The notes under the pieces: generated by a model | What the model was told of the DNA's origin: nothing | Seen by the model: the letters and a program-made list of their open reading frames with translations, nothing else | The model's database searches: none | Shown here: one piece after another, positions 1 to 7,521 of the stretch | How the letters are laid out: every line of letters begins with the position of its first letter | Position numbering within the stretch: the first letter of the stretch is position 1 | Translations under genes and position numbers: made by a program | Assembly (NCBI GenBank): GCA_002329295.1 | Contig: DCTT01000026.1 | Span: forward strand, 204,741-234,558 | DNA from: Eubacteriaceae bacterium UBA1433 | GTDB taxonomy: Bacteria; Bacillota; Clostridia; Eubacteriales; UBA1433 | Direction of reading: 5' to 3' | DNA: 29,818 bases

Positions 1-1
1 T

Positions 2-457
2 GGACTAACTCCAGGCTTCAAGTTTAATGACTGGGAAATGAAAGGTGTGCCGCTGCGTATTGAAATCGGACCAAAGGACATCCAAAACGAAAAATGCGTA
101 TTTGTACGACGCGATACGGGAGAAAAATTTGATGTGTTGCTGAAAGACGCAGCGCAAACTGCTCAAGATACGCTGAAAGACATTCAAGCAAACATGCTCG
201 AACGGGCCACAAAAATGCGGGATGAAAAAACACAGATCGCCCACAGCATTGAAGAAATGGTTCAGAAATTGAAAGCAAATCCCGGCTTTATCAAAGCCAT
301 GTGGTGCGGCAGCAGAGAATGTGAAGACAAACTCAAAGAACTCACGGGCACCAGCATTCGCTGCATTCCTTTCGCGCAAGAAGACATCGGCAGTGACAAA
401 TGTATTTGCTGCGGTGAAAATACTTCTCAAATGGTTTATCTGGCTCGAGCGTATTAA
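2..457 (+). CDS. proS: Prolyl-tRNA synthetase, C-terminal part (partial, cut by window edge)
   Basis: The reading frame is open from the left edge to a TAA stop, giving about 151 residues of the C-terminus. The enzyme charges tRNA-Pro with proline in the cytoplasm. The visible part begins with the end of the class II core and the anticodon-binding domain (WEMKGVPLRIEIGPKD), then a helical stretch. It ends in the Cys-rich, zinc-binding-like extension (WCGSRECED, a further RC, then CICCGE) and the terminal ARAY with C-terminal Tyr. That C-terminal extension is typical of the eukaryote/archaea-type ProRS found in many clostridia, mycoplasmas and Thermus, not of the E. coli type with its inserted editing domain. 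The ATG at 38 is internal, not the start. A terminator follows at once and the next gene, corA, is convergent. Confidence 0.93.
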   Translation, partial: GLTPGFKFNDWEMKGVPLRIEIGPKDIQNEKCVFVRRDTGEKFDVLLKDAAQTAQDTLKDIQANMLERATKMRDEKTQIAHSIEEMVQKLKANPGFIKAMWCGSRECEDKLKELTGTSIRCIPFAQEDIGSDKCICCGENTSQMVYLARAY

Positions 458-470
458 TTTAAATACATGA

Positions 471-499
471 AAAAAAGAAGCGAAACCGCTTCTTTTTTT
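471..499. terminator. Bidirectional terminator between proS and corA
   Basis: A hairpin with the core arm AGAAGCG pairs with CGCTTCT around an AAAC loop. It is extended by an A-run on the left and a T-run on the right, so it can end transcription in both directions: proS from the left and corA from the right. Confidence 0.85.
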
Positions 500-519
500 A
501 TCCCTGTTTTTTTCAGGCT

Positions 520-1461
520 TCACAACATGTTTTTGCGCACCATCACTACGGCGCTTCCCAAAGCAATGAGTACGGAAATGGCAATCACGATAACAAAACC
601 AAACGGATTGTTTGCAAACGGCACGCCAACATTCATGCCCCAGAGGCTGGCAATCAGCGTGGGGATAGATAAAATAATCGTAATGGATGTCAAGAGTTTC
701 ATGACAATATTTAAATTGTTTGAAATCACTGATGCAAAAGCATTCATCGTTCCGCTCAAAATATCTCTATAAATATTACACATTTCGATGGCTTGTTTAT
801 TTTCTATAATGACGTCTTCTAATAATTCCATGTCATCCGGATATTTTTTGATAAAAGACATGCGCATCAGTTTTTCCATCACCACTTCGTTGGACTTCAG
901 GGAAGTGGCAAAGTACACCAAGCTCTTTTCCAACTTTAACATTTGAATCAGCTCTTGATTTTTTAAAGATTTATGCAATTCCTGCTCAACTCTCGTGCTG
1001 TTTTTATCGATTTGTTTTAAGTACGATAAAAACAATACGGAATTACGATACAAAATCTGCAACAACATTCGATTTCTTTTTTTTGTGGAAAATTTCCCCA
1101 TGCGAAAATCATAAAAATATTTGAGTACCGGCACCTCTTTTAGAGAGATCGTAATAATATTGTTTTCTGTCAGTGCAACCCCGACAGGGATGGTGCTGTA
1201 CATGTATCCGTCTCCGATCTCTTCGGTAGCTTCCACAATGGGCGTATCCACAATCATCATCGTGTGCCCGTCTTCTACTTCTAACCTGGCACGTTCTTCT
1301 TCGTCCAAAGATGCTCTTAAAAAGTCAATATCAATGTCGAGTTCTTTGTGCAAAAACTCCACTTCTTCTGCGGTAGGCCTCACCAAATGCACCCAACTGT
1401 CCGGTAAAATCGTTTCACTTTTCAGCAATTTATTATCTTCGGTATAATAAATGGAAATCAT
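520..1461 (-). CDS. corA: CorA-family magnesium/divalent cation transporter
   Basis: A 313-residue protein with the CorA architecture: a large soluble N-terminal domain (about 1-250), then two C-terminal membrane helices (about 256-275 and 288-307). The signature GMN motif sits at residues 275-277 at the end of the first helix, in the context LWGMNVGVPF. CorA proteins form pentameric channels that carry Mg2+ (or Co2+/Ni2+) down the membrane potential. The ATG is preceded by AAGGAGG at good spacing. The gene stands alone between a terminator and a promoter that is divergent from the ylxM operon. Ion specificity cannot be read from sequence; a Zn2+ transporter of the ZntB branch is less likely. 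Confidence 0.93.
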   Translation of the reverse strand: MISIYYTEDNKLLKSETILPDSWVHLVRPTAEEVEFLHKELDIDIDFLRASLDEEERARLEVEDGHTMMIVDTPIVEATEEIGDGYMYSTIPVGVALTENNIITISLKEVPVLKYFYDFRMGKFSTKKRNRMLLQILYRNSVLFLSYLKQIDKNSTRVEQELHKSLKNQELIQMLKLEKSLVYFATSLKSNEVVMEKLMRMSFIKKYPDDMELLEDVIIENKQAIEMCNIYRDILSGTMNAFASVISNNLNIVMKLLTSITIILSIPTLIASLWGMNVGVPFANNPFGFVIVIAISVLIALGSAVVMVRKNML

Positions 1462-1504
1462 TGGCAGATACCTCCTTCGAAAAAATCTTTTTTTGAACTA
1501 TTTG

Positions 1505-1533
1505 ATTTTAACATATCGTAGAAACGATATCAA
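1505..1533 (-). promoter_or_regulatory. corA promoter with a palindrome in its spacer
   Basis: On the minus strand, TTGATA (1528-1533) and TAAAAT (1505-1510) are spaced by exactly 17 bases, a good sigma-A type promoter reading into corA. A perfect inverted repeat with 7-bp arms and a 4-base centre (ATATCGT-n4-ACGATAT, 1513-1530) fills the spacer and overlaps the -35 box. That is where a repressor would be expected to bind. The promoter is seen in sequence; the operator role is inference. Confidence 0.6.
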
Positions 1534-1561
1534 ACAGTTAATTTTTATTTTACATTTTCCC

Positions 1562-1590
1562 TTGACAAACTTAACCGTGTTCTATAAAAT
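1562..1590 (+). promoter_or_regulatory. Promoter of the ylxM-ffh-rpsP-rplS operon
   Basis: A perfect TTGACA -35 box (1562-1567), a 17-base spacer and TAAAAT (1585-1590) lie 60 bases before ylxM. This is the only strong rightward promoter seen before the terminator at 5458, so it probably drives ylxM through rplS. Confidence 0.75.
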
Positions 1591-1650
1591 AATCTCGCTG
1601 TCAAGTTTTTTTACTTTATAAAGCTTTTTTGCTTTACGATAGAGGTTTTT

Positions 1651-1998
1651 ATGAAAGAACGCCTGCATATTTCCATGCTGATGGACTATTACAGTTCTTT
1701 CCTCACAGACAAACAGCGAGAAATGATGCGTTTGCACTATGAGGAAGATTACTCTTTGGGCGAAATCGCCGCAATCTATCATATCTCGCGCCAAGGCGCT
1801 TATGACAGCATCAAAAAAGGCGAGGCCGTTTTACAAAAACACGAACAATATTTGGGTCTCGTCAAAAAACAACAGCAGCTGAATTGCAAAATCAAAGAAA
1901 TTCAACATCAGCTTACCCAACTCTCCATTCCTGCGCAGCAGCAAACTGTCATGGAGGCCATTGAAAAACTTTTATGCGAACTGGGCGAGCTTTCATAA
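1651..1998 (+). CDS. ylxM: YlxM-family SRP-associated DNA-binding-like protein (UPF0122)
   Basis: A small 115-residue protein whose first half resembles sigma-70 region 4: LTDKQREMMRLHYEEDYSLGEIAAIYHISRQGAYDSIKKGE, a helix-turn-helix at about residues 19-60. A helical C-terminal half follows. YlxM family members are encoded directly upstream of ffh in Bacillota. In streptococci YlxM associates with SRP components and modulates Ffh GTPase activity. The start is chosen at the ATG preceded by GAGG at about 6 bases. It lies 13 bases upstream of ffh with no terminator between, so the two are surely co-transcribed. Confidence 0.9.
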   Translation: MKERLHISMLMDYYSSFLTDKQREMMRLHYEEDYSLGEIAAIYHISRQGAYDSIKKGEAVLQKHEQYLGLVKKQQQLNCKIKEIQHQLTQLSIPAQQQTVMEAIEKLLCELGELS

Positions 1999-2011
1999 AC
2001 AGGAGTATGTT

Positions 2012-3328
2012 ATGTTTGATCATCTTAGCGGCAAACTGCAAGAAGCCTTTGCCAAACTGAAAAAAAAGGGAAAACTTACCGAAGCCGATATCAAAACCGC
2101 CGGCAGAGAAATCAGGCTGGCTTTGTTGGAAGCCGACGTAAACTATCGAGTGGTTAAAGACTTTGTAGACAAACTTTCTGCGCGCGCTTTAGGGGATGAA
2201 GTCATGAAGAGCCTGACCCCTTCTCAACAATACATCAAGATTGTTCGCGATGAGATGACAGCAATTCTTTCCGGCCAAGACAACAAACTCAAACTGAATA
2301 CCCAGGGATTAACCGTTATACTCATGGCAGGCATTCAAGGCAGCGGCAAAACCACCACTGCAGCAAAACTGGCACAACTCTTAAAAAAACAAAATAAAAA
2401 AGTATTGTTGGCAGCCTGCGACACCTACCGCCCTGCAGCAGTAACACAGTTGCAGACACTGGGCAAACAAATCGATATTCCGGTCTTTTATATTCCTGAA
2501 AAGCCTGAAACCATTGCTGCCGAAGCACTGCTCCAGGCAAAGAAAGAGCACAAAGACATCTTAATTATCGACACGGCCGGCAGAATGAGCATTGACGAAG
2601 TCATGATGAGCGAAATCAAACAAATCGCTTCTGCGGTGGATCCTCACGAGATTCTGCTGTGCATTGACGCCATGACGGGTCAAGATGCCCTCAATACCGC
2701 CAATGCTTTTGACGAAGCGCTGCGCTTAACCGGTATTGTCATGACAAAGCTGGACAGCGACACGCGAGGGGGCGCCGCATTATCTGTAACCCATGTGACC
2801 CAGAAACCCATTAAGTTTTGCGGCGTTGGCGAAAAAATATCCGACTTTGAAGAATTTCATGCCGAACGTCTCGTGGGCAGAATTTTGGGCATGGGCGATA
2901 TTTTAGGACTGATTGAAAAGGCCGAAATAGCCTACGATCAACAGTCTGCGCTGGAATTGAGTCAAAAACTGGCAAAAAACGCCTTTACGTTAGAAGATTT
3001 TTTGGAACAAATGGAGCAAATGCAACAAATGGGCGGTCTGGAAGAAGTACTTAAAATGTTACCTGCAGGCAAACAGTTGAAAGGCATGAAAATAAATGAA
3101 AAGGATCTGTTGCATCAGCGTGCAATCATTCAATCCATGACCAAAAAAGAGCGCATCAATCCGGCGTTGCTCAACGCCTCGCGCCGCAGGCGCATTGCCC
3201 AAGGCAGCGGCACGCAAGTCAGCGATGTCAATCGGCTAATTAACGGATATGAGCAAAGCAAAAAACTCATGAAGCAATTTTCCGGCAAAGCAGGCAAAAG
3301 AGGAAAGATGAATTTTCCTTTTATGTGA
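2012..3328 (+). CDS. ffh: Signal recognition particle protein Ffh (SRP54)
   Basis: A 438-residue GTPase that binds 4.5S/scRNA and signal sequences of nascent chains and delivers ribosomes to FtsY at the membrane. Domains in order: N helical bundle (1-90), then the G domain with GIQGSGKT (107-114), DTYRPAA (137-143), DTAGR (187-191) and TKLD (245-248). A Met-rich M domain follows from about 305, with runs such as MEQMQQMGG and the RNA-binding region RRRRIAQGSGTQVSDVNRLI. An in-frame start 51 bases earlier would overlap ylxM. The ATG at 2012 is preferred because AGGAG (2001-2005) lies 6 bases before it and the protein then begins MFDHLSGKLQ, as expected for the family. Full length and intact. 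Confidence 0.97.
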   Translation: MFDHLSGKLQEAFAKLKKKGKLTEADIKTAGREIRLALLEADVNYRVVKDFVDKLSARALGDEVMKSLTPSQQYIKIVRDEMTAILSGQDNKLKLNTQGLTVILMAGIQGSGKTTTAAKLAQLLKKQNKKVLLAACDTYRPAAVTQLQTLGKQIDIPVFYIPEKPETIAAEALLQAKKEHKDILIIDTAGRMSIDEVMMSEIKQIASAVDPHEILLCIDAMTGQDALNTANAFDEALRLTGIVMTKLDSDTRGGAALSVTHVTQKPIKFCGVGEKISDFEEFHAERLVGRILGMGDILGLIEKAEIAYDQQSALELSQKLAKNAFTLEDFLEQMEQMQQMGGLEEVLKMLPAGKQLKGMKINEKDLLHQRAIIQSMTKKERINPALLNASRRRRIAQGSGTQVSDVNRLINGYEQSKKLMKQFSGKAGKRGKMNFPFM

Positions 3329-3366
3329 TAAATCATTCTTTATCTTGATGCAGAGGAGGTGAAAAA

Positions 3367-3609
3367 ATGGCAGTAAAAATCAGACTGAAACGAATGGGCG
3401 CAAAGAAAAAACCTTATTACAGAATTGTTGTGGCAGACGCAAGAGCCCCCAGAGACGGCAGAAATATCGAGGAAATCGGTTTTTATAAACCGGTAGGAGA
3501 AAAGGATTTGAGCATCGATAAAGAAAAAGCATTAAAATGGCTCAGCTGCGGCGCTCAACCAACAGAAACCGTCAAGGCGCTGTTAAAAAAAGAAGGCATC
3601 ATTTCATAG
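3367..3609 (+). CDS. rpsP: 30S ribosomal protein S16 (bS16)
   Basis: An 80-residue basic protein beginning MAVKIRLKRMGAKKKPYYRIVVAD, the characteristic start of bS16, which binds the 5' and central domains of 16S rRNA and helps small-subunit assembly. A perfect AGAGGAGGTG ribosome site precedes it. It follows ffh by 38 bases and precedes khpA by 15, the standard order in Bacillota. Length is normal. Confidence 0.97.
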   Translation: MAVKIRLKRMGAKKKPYYRIVVADARAPRDGRNIEEIGFYKPVGEKDLSIDKEKALKWLSCGAQPTETVKALLKKEGIIS

Positions 3610-3624
3610 AAATGCGAGGTAATT

Positions 3625-3855
3625 ATGAAAGAAATTGTTATCACCATTGCAAAAGCTTTGGTCGACTATCCCGATGAAGTCCATGTCACCGAACGTGACG
3701 AAGACGGTACTATCCTGTTAGAACTTCGAGTAGCCGAATCGGATATGGGCAAAGTAATCGGCAAACAAGGTCGCGTTGCTCAAGCAATACGTACCGTACT
3801 CAAAGCCGCCGCTATGAAAGAAAATTGCCGCGTTATGCTCGAAATTGTCGGATAA
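3625..3855 (+). CDS. khpA: KH-domain RNA-binding protein KhpA
   Basis: A 76-residue protein formed by a single KH domain with the RNA-contacting GxxG loop (VIGKQGR). KhpA family proteins bind RNA, commonly as a dimer with KhpB/Jag, and affect cell elongation, division and sRNA or mRNA fate in streptococci and other Bacillota. It sits between rpsP and rimM. The ribosome site is GAGG, 7 bases before the ATG. The stop codon overlaps the rimM start by one base, suggesting translational coupling. Confidence 0.92.
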   Translation: MKEIVITIAKALVDYPDEVHVTERDEDGTILLELRVAESDMGKVIGKQGRVAQAIRTVLKAAAMKENCRVMLEIVG

Positions 3856-4370
3856 TGAAAAACACTTTGTCCAACCATTTCGAAATCGGCAAAATCATTT
3901 CAGCTCACGGCATCAAAGGATATGTAAAAATCTATCCGCTGACCGATCAGCCGGAGCGCTTTTTTGAACTCCGACATCTTTGGCTGGATCCCGATTGCAC
4001 AAAATCGGTATTACATATCGAAAAAGTTGAAATGATGGGAAATATCCTGCGAGTCAAGTTTGACGAAATCAACGACCGCACCCAAGCCGAAAACTTAAAA
4101 GGACGCCTTGTCTATATTGAGCGTGCACAAGCTTCTCCCCTCGATAAAAACGAATATTATCTTAACGATCTTGTTGGTTTAGCTGTTTATGACACTCAAG
4201 GCAACCCTATCGGTCACCTTGCGGATATCATACAAACAGGAGCCGTAGATGTTTTTTATATACAAGGTGAGAAAAGCTATCTGTTGCCTGCGTTGCAACA
4301 AAACATTATCCCGCTAATCGAACAAGGCAAAATTCAGGTAGATTTAACGAACGGAGTAGAATGTGATTAA
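3855..4370 (+). CDS. rimM: Ribosome maturation factor RimM
   Basis: A 171-residue 16S rRNA-processing factor that helps maturation of the 30S head by binding ribosomal protein uS19. The N-terminal beta-barrel starts with the family motif FEIGKIISAHGIKGYVKIYPLTD. The C-terminal half is a PRC-barrel (YYLNDLVGLAVYDTQGNPIG). The start is the ATG overlapping the khpA stop (TAATG). An upstream in-frame start would sit inside khpA and adds no family-like sequence. No strong ribosome site is seen, so coupling to khpA is likely. The end overlaps trmD by 8 bases. Confidence 0.93.
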   Translation: MKNTLSNHFEIGKIISAHGIKGYVKIYPLTDQPERFFELRHLWLDPDCTKSVLHIEKVEMMGNILRVKFDEINDRTQAENLKGRLVYIERAQASPLDKNEYYLNDLVGLAVYDTQGNPIGHLADIIQTGAVDVFYIQGEKSYLLPALQQNIIPLIEQGKIQVDLTNGVECD

Positions 4371-5058
4371 CTTTGTCTGTGTCGGATTGTTTGAAGAATT
4401 GATCGAAGCCTATCAAAATTACAGCATCCTGCCGCGAGCGCTGCAAAAGGGTATTGCAAAAATCGACTTTGTCAATATTCGTTCTTACTCAAAAGACAAA
4501 CATCGAAACACCGACGATTATCCTTATGGCGGCGGTGCAGGAATGGTACTTACACCTCAACCGGTCTATGATGCCGTACAGGCTGCAAAACAACTCTCTT
4601 GTGGTCCTGTTGTCTGTCTTTCTCCCATCGGGCAAACTTTAGACAATGCGTTGGCAAAAAAATACAGCGAACTTGAAAGTATGATTTTGCTTTGCGGTCA
4701 CTATGAAGGCATTGACCAAAGAGCATTGGATTTAACGGTGGACGAGTATGTGTCTATCGGAGACTTTGTCCTCACCGGCGGTGAAATCGCCGCAATCGTG
4801 TTGATGGACAGCATCTTGCGCTACAAAAACGGATTTTTGGGCAATACACAAAGCAGCTCTGAAGAAAGTTTTGAAAACGGCTTATTGGAATATGTGCACT
4901 ACACACGTCCCGAAATTTTTCAAGGTTTAGCGGTTCCAGAAGTTTTGCTCAGCGGACACCACGAAAAAATCAAAGAATTCCGACAAAACAGCTCGCTGGA
5001 ACAAACCAAAAAACACAGACCTGATTTATATGATATCTACCAAAACAAACATCGATAA
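4363..5058 (+). CDS. trmD: tRNA (guanine-37-N1)-methyltransferase TrmD
   Basis: A 231-residue SPOUT enzyme that makes m1G37 in tRNAs reading CNN codons and prevents +1 frameshifting. Diagnostic stretches are YPYGGGAGMVLTPQP (54-67), the deep trefoil-knot AdoMet site LCGHYEGIDQR (110-120) and SIGDFVLTGGEIAAIVLMD (131-149), and LEYVHYTRP. The start is GTG at 4363, overlapping the end of rimM, with GGAG 6 bases upstream. Length and start match the family. It is followed by rplS at 39 bases. Confidence 0.97.
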   Translation: MINFVCVGLFEELIEAYQNYSILPRALQKGIAKIDFVNIRSYSKDKHRNTDDYPYGGGAGMVLTPQPVYDAVQAAKQLSCGPVVCLSPIGQTLDNALAKKYSELESMILLCGHYEGIDQRALDLTVDEYVSIGDFVLTGGEIAAIVLMDSILRYKNGFLGNTQSSSEESFENGLLEYVHYTRPEIFQGLAVPEVLLSGHHEKIKEFRQNSSLEQTKKHRPDLYDIYQNKHR

Positions 5059-5097
5059 AACAATCATCCAATCATTATAGAAAAGGAGGTAGCAGTG

Positions 5098-5460
5098 ATG
5101 AATCTTATAGAGGCTATCCAAAGCGAATATTTAAAAGAGTCCGTTCCTTCCTTCCAAGTAGGCGATACGGTGAAAGTACATGTAAAAGTTGTTGAAGGCA
5201 AAAGAGAGCGTATCCAGATCTTTGAAGGCATTGTCATCAAAAAACAAAACGGACAAATCGGCGAAACTTTTACAGTAAGAAAAATCTCTTACGGCATAGG
5301 CGTTGAAAGAACATTTCCTGTTCACTCACCTGTCATCGATAAAGTAGAAGTTGCCAAACGCGGCAAAGTGCGCCGAGCCAAATTATACTATTTAAGAGAC
5401 AGAGTAGGTAAGTCGGCAAGAGTCAAAGAAAAAAGACTGGAAAATAAAGCAACGAAATAA
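5098..5460 (+). CDS. rplS: 50S ribosomal protein L19 (bL19)
   Basis: A 120-residue basic protein of the large subunit at the 30S interface. Family stretches include VPSFQVGDTVKVHVKVVEGKRERIQIFEGIVI and GIGVERTFPVHSP. Two starts are adjacent, GTG at 5095 and ATG at 5098. The ATG is preferred because AGGAGG (5084-5089) is then 8 bases away and the product begins MNLIEAIQ. It is the last gene before a strong terminator. Confidence 0.96.
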   Translation: MNLIEAIQSEYLKESVPSFQVGDTVKVHVKVVEGKRERIQIFEGIVIKKQNGQIGETFTVRKISYGIGVERTFPVHSPVIDKVEVAKRGKVRRAKLYYLRDRVGKSARVKEKRLENKATK

Positions 5461-5487
5461 AATCAGCAATGCTGATTTTATTTTTTT
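5458..5487 (+). terminator. Terminator of the ylxM-rplS operon
   Basis: A 10-bp perfect stem (TAAAATCAGC with GCTGATTTTA) closes on a 3-base AAT loop and is followed by seven T residues. It overlaps the rplS stop codon and ends the ribosomal part of the operon; lepB downstream must be read from its own promoter or by read-through. Confidence 0.88.
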
Positions 5488-5593
5488 ATGAAGATTCATT
5501 AGGAAAAAAATAAAAGTTGTAGTATAGTATTAGCAAGACCTGTAAAGTGTTTTCTTGTAAAGTACAGCAAACCCTGACAAAAGAAAGGCGCTT

Positions 5594-6133
5594 ATGAATC
5601 AAAAAAAACAACCGAAATCAGCATTTGCAGAGTGGACACAAGCAATTGTCATCACCTTAATCATTGCGATTATCTTGCGTTCTTTTGTTTTTTTGTTTGC
5701 ACGAGTGGAGGGCATCAGCATGTTAGATACTCTCCACGAAGGTGACCGGCTGCTGGTCAGTAAAATTTCCTATGTCATCGGCAAGCCTGATTACGGAGAT
5801 ATCGTGATTATTAATGTTTCCTCAAACGCCGAATATGTGAAACGTATTATTGGAAAAGGCGGCGATAGAATAAAAATTCAACAAAGCACCGTTTACAAAA
5901 ACGGCATTGCCCTTGAAGAAGGCTATCTTCAGCCCGATTTGATCTATGATGATTTTGCCGAAGTCATCGTTCCCAAAGGATTTTATTTTGTGTTGGGCGA
6001 CAACCGCCCCCGCAGCAAAGACAGTCGCTATCCTTCCGTGGGTTTTATTGCAGAAGAAAATATTGACGGCAAAGTCATTTTTCGCGTTTGGCCTTTCAAT
6101 AATTTTAACTCTCCCTACAGGACAGGTAATTAA
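5594..6133 (+). CDS. lepB: Signal peptidase I
   Basis: A 179-residue membrane protease that removes signal peptides from secreted proteins. One N-terminal membrane helix (about 17-37) is followed by the catalytic domain. Box B contains the nucleophile Ser42 in VEGISMLDTLHEGDRLLV; box D the general base Lys83 in EYVKRIIGKGGD; box E GDNRPRSKDSR (135-145). The Pro often found three residues after the catalytic Ser is Asp here. The site varies in clostridial enzymes and both catalytic residues are present, so activity is expected. The ribosome site is AAAGG, 8 bases before the ATG. It lies between rplS and rbgA as in many Bacillota, but an extra gene follows it here. Confidence 0.95.
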   Translation: MNQKKQPKSAFAEWTQAIVITLIIAIILRSFVFLFARVEGISMLDTLHEGDRLLVSKISYVIGKPDYGDIVIINVSSNAEYVKRIIGKGGDRIKIQQSTVYKNGIALEEGYLQPDLIYDDFAEVIVPKGFYFVLGDNRPRSKDSRYPSVGFIAEENIDGKVIFRVWPFNNFNSPYRTGN

Positions 6134-6162
6134 ACCATACGGATATGATAGGAAATAGAAAT

Positions 6163-6645
6163 ATGGAAAGATCAGATAATATTCAGGTAAATACAGGAAT
6201 TAAAATTGTATATCATATTACTTTGGTAATAAGTATCCTTGTCGGATTTTGGCATTTTTTTGTACCAAATTTATATAAATGGTACGATTATTTACCTATG
6301 CAGTATGAAAATTTAATTGTAGGAATTGATTATACAAATTTATGTTTTTCAGCTTTATTGTTTGGAAGTAGTTTCGTTTTAATTTTATTAAGAAAAAGCA
6401 TTTTCAAACTAAATTTTGAAACAATCGTTTTTTATACATTTTTAACGGTTGTTTGGGTATTTAGAGCATGCCTTGCAGCATTTATAAAACCTTGGCCGTT
6501 AGAACCGGTTCCCGCAGCAGCAATTGGACAATTAATAGGATCCGTTACATTAGCTCTTATGATGATTATTGTTACAATCAATCTGTGGAAAAAAAGGCAT
6601 GCAAAAAAACAATTAAAATCATTGAAATCATTAAGTAAAAAATAA
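6163..6645 (+). CDS. Unknown small membrane protein, four predicted helices
   Basis: I do not recognise this family. The 160-residue product has four hydrophobic segments at about 14-34, 58-77, 87-108 and 118-141. The loop after helix 1 is aromatic-rich (FVPNLYKWYDYLP), helix 3 ends with VWVFRACLAAF, a Pro-rich loop follows (KPWPLEPVPAAA), and the tail is strongly basic (KKRHAKKQLKSLKSLSKK). The ATG at 6163 is chosen because AGGAAA lies 7 bases upstream; the in-frame ATG at 6145 has no ribosome site. Base composition is visibly more A+T-rich than lepB and rbgA, with many ATT, TTA and AAT codons. The gene sits inside the usually tight lepB-rbgA-rnhB block, so late insertion or transfer is possible. 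No promoter of its own is evident. Confidence 0.75.
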   Translation: MERSDNIQVNTGIKIVYHITLVISILVGFWHFFVPNLYKWYDYLPMQYENLIVGIDYTNLCFSALLFGSSFVLILLRKSIFKLNFETIVFYTFLTVVWVFRACLAAFIKPWPLEPVPAAAIGQLIGSVTLALMMIIVTINLWKKRHAKKQLKSLKSLSKK

Positions 6646-6654
6646 TATAAAGAA

Positions 6655-7509
6655 GTGATTCCTATAGAAAATAAAACAAATATCCATTGGTTTCCCGGCC
6701 ATATGGCCAAAGCAATGCGACTGATTCAGGAGCAGCTCAAACAAGTAGACGCCGTACTGGAAGTGTGCGATGCTCGGGCGCCTCTTTCTACAAGAAACAA
6801 TGAACTAACAGATTTGTTGGGTGAAAAAAAACGTATCGTCGCCTATAACAAGTCTTCTTTGGCTGACGATACCATAACCGCAAAGTGGACAAAGTATCTG
6901 ATGAAAACTCCTGATCCTTTCGTCTTTTGCGATGCCATGACACATCAGGGAATCAAAAGTCTTTTGACACTGCTTAGCCAAAAACGCCTCGTTACAAAAC
7001 GATATCAGCGTGCAGCGCGAATCATGGTCCTCGGCTTTCCTAATGTAGGGAAGTCTATGTTGATCAATACCCTCACTCGCTCTTCCGGTGCCAAAACCGA
7101 GAATCGACCGGGAGTTACACGGGGCAATCAATGGATACGTCTCAGCAATGAATTGCACATGATGGATACGCCGGGTATTTTGGTACCGAAAATCCATCGC
7201 CATGAAGATGCATTTGTTCTCGCTGCTTTGGGCAGTATCAAAGAAACCGTCTTTGATAAATACGCCCTCTGCTTGGAGATTCTCACTTTTCTCAAACAAC
7301 GCTATCCCGCTTTGCTCCAAACGCGCTATAAACTAAGCGATCTTACTCTTTCGGAAGAAATGCTTTTGTCCGACATTGCCCGCAATCGAGGGTTGCTAAT
7401 AAAAGGCGGCGAAACAGACATAGACAGAGCCTCTAACATGGTTTTTGACGAATTCAAAAACGGCAAAATCGGTAAAATCACGCTACAGTTACCACCTATC
7501 AAGCCATAA
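6655..7509 (+). CDS. rbgA: Ribosome biogenesis GTPase RbgA (YlqF)
   Basis: A 284-residue circularly permuted GTPase needed for late assembly of the 50S subunit. The N-terminus carries the family hallmark NIHWFPGHMAKAMR (9-22). Permuted motif order is seen: G4 first (NKSS, 65-68), then G1 GFPNVGKS (127-134), G2 Thr155 in RPGVTRGNQW, G3 DTPG (171-174), followed by the helical C-terminal domain. G4 normally reads NKxD; the Asp that reads guanine is Ser here. The start is probably GTG at 6655, which gives a slightly extended N-terminus; its ribosome site is weak (AAAGAA close to the start), so the true start is uncertain. It follows the unknown membrane gene by 9 bases and precedes rnhB by 12. 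Confidence 0.92.
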   Translation: MIPIENKTNIHWFPGHMAKAMRLIQEQLKQVDAVLEVCDARAPLSTRNNELTDLLGEKKRIVAYNKSSLADDTITAKWTKYLMKTPDPFVFCDAMTHQGIKSLLTLLSQKRLVTKRYQRAARIMVLGFPNVGKSMLINTLTRSSGAKTENRPGVTRGNQWIRLSNELHMMDTPGILVPKIHRHEDAFVLAALGSIKETVFDKYALCLEILTFLKQRYPALLQTRYKLSDLTLSEEMLLSDIARNRGLLIKGGETDIDRASNMVFDEFKNGKIGKITLQLPPIKP

Positions 7510-7521
7510 ACGGAGCGAGCC

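Noticed and set aside
5541..5563. Direct repeat of TGTAAAGT, 15 bases apart, in the lepB leader
   Set aside because: Two 8-base copies in an A+T-rich leader can occur by chance and no promoter element fits them.
5594..6133. Inactive signal peptidase because the box B Pro is Asp
   Set aside because: That position varies among clostridial signal peptidases; Ser42, Lys83 and GDNR are all present.
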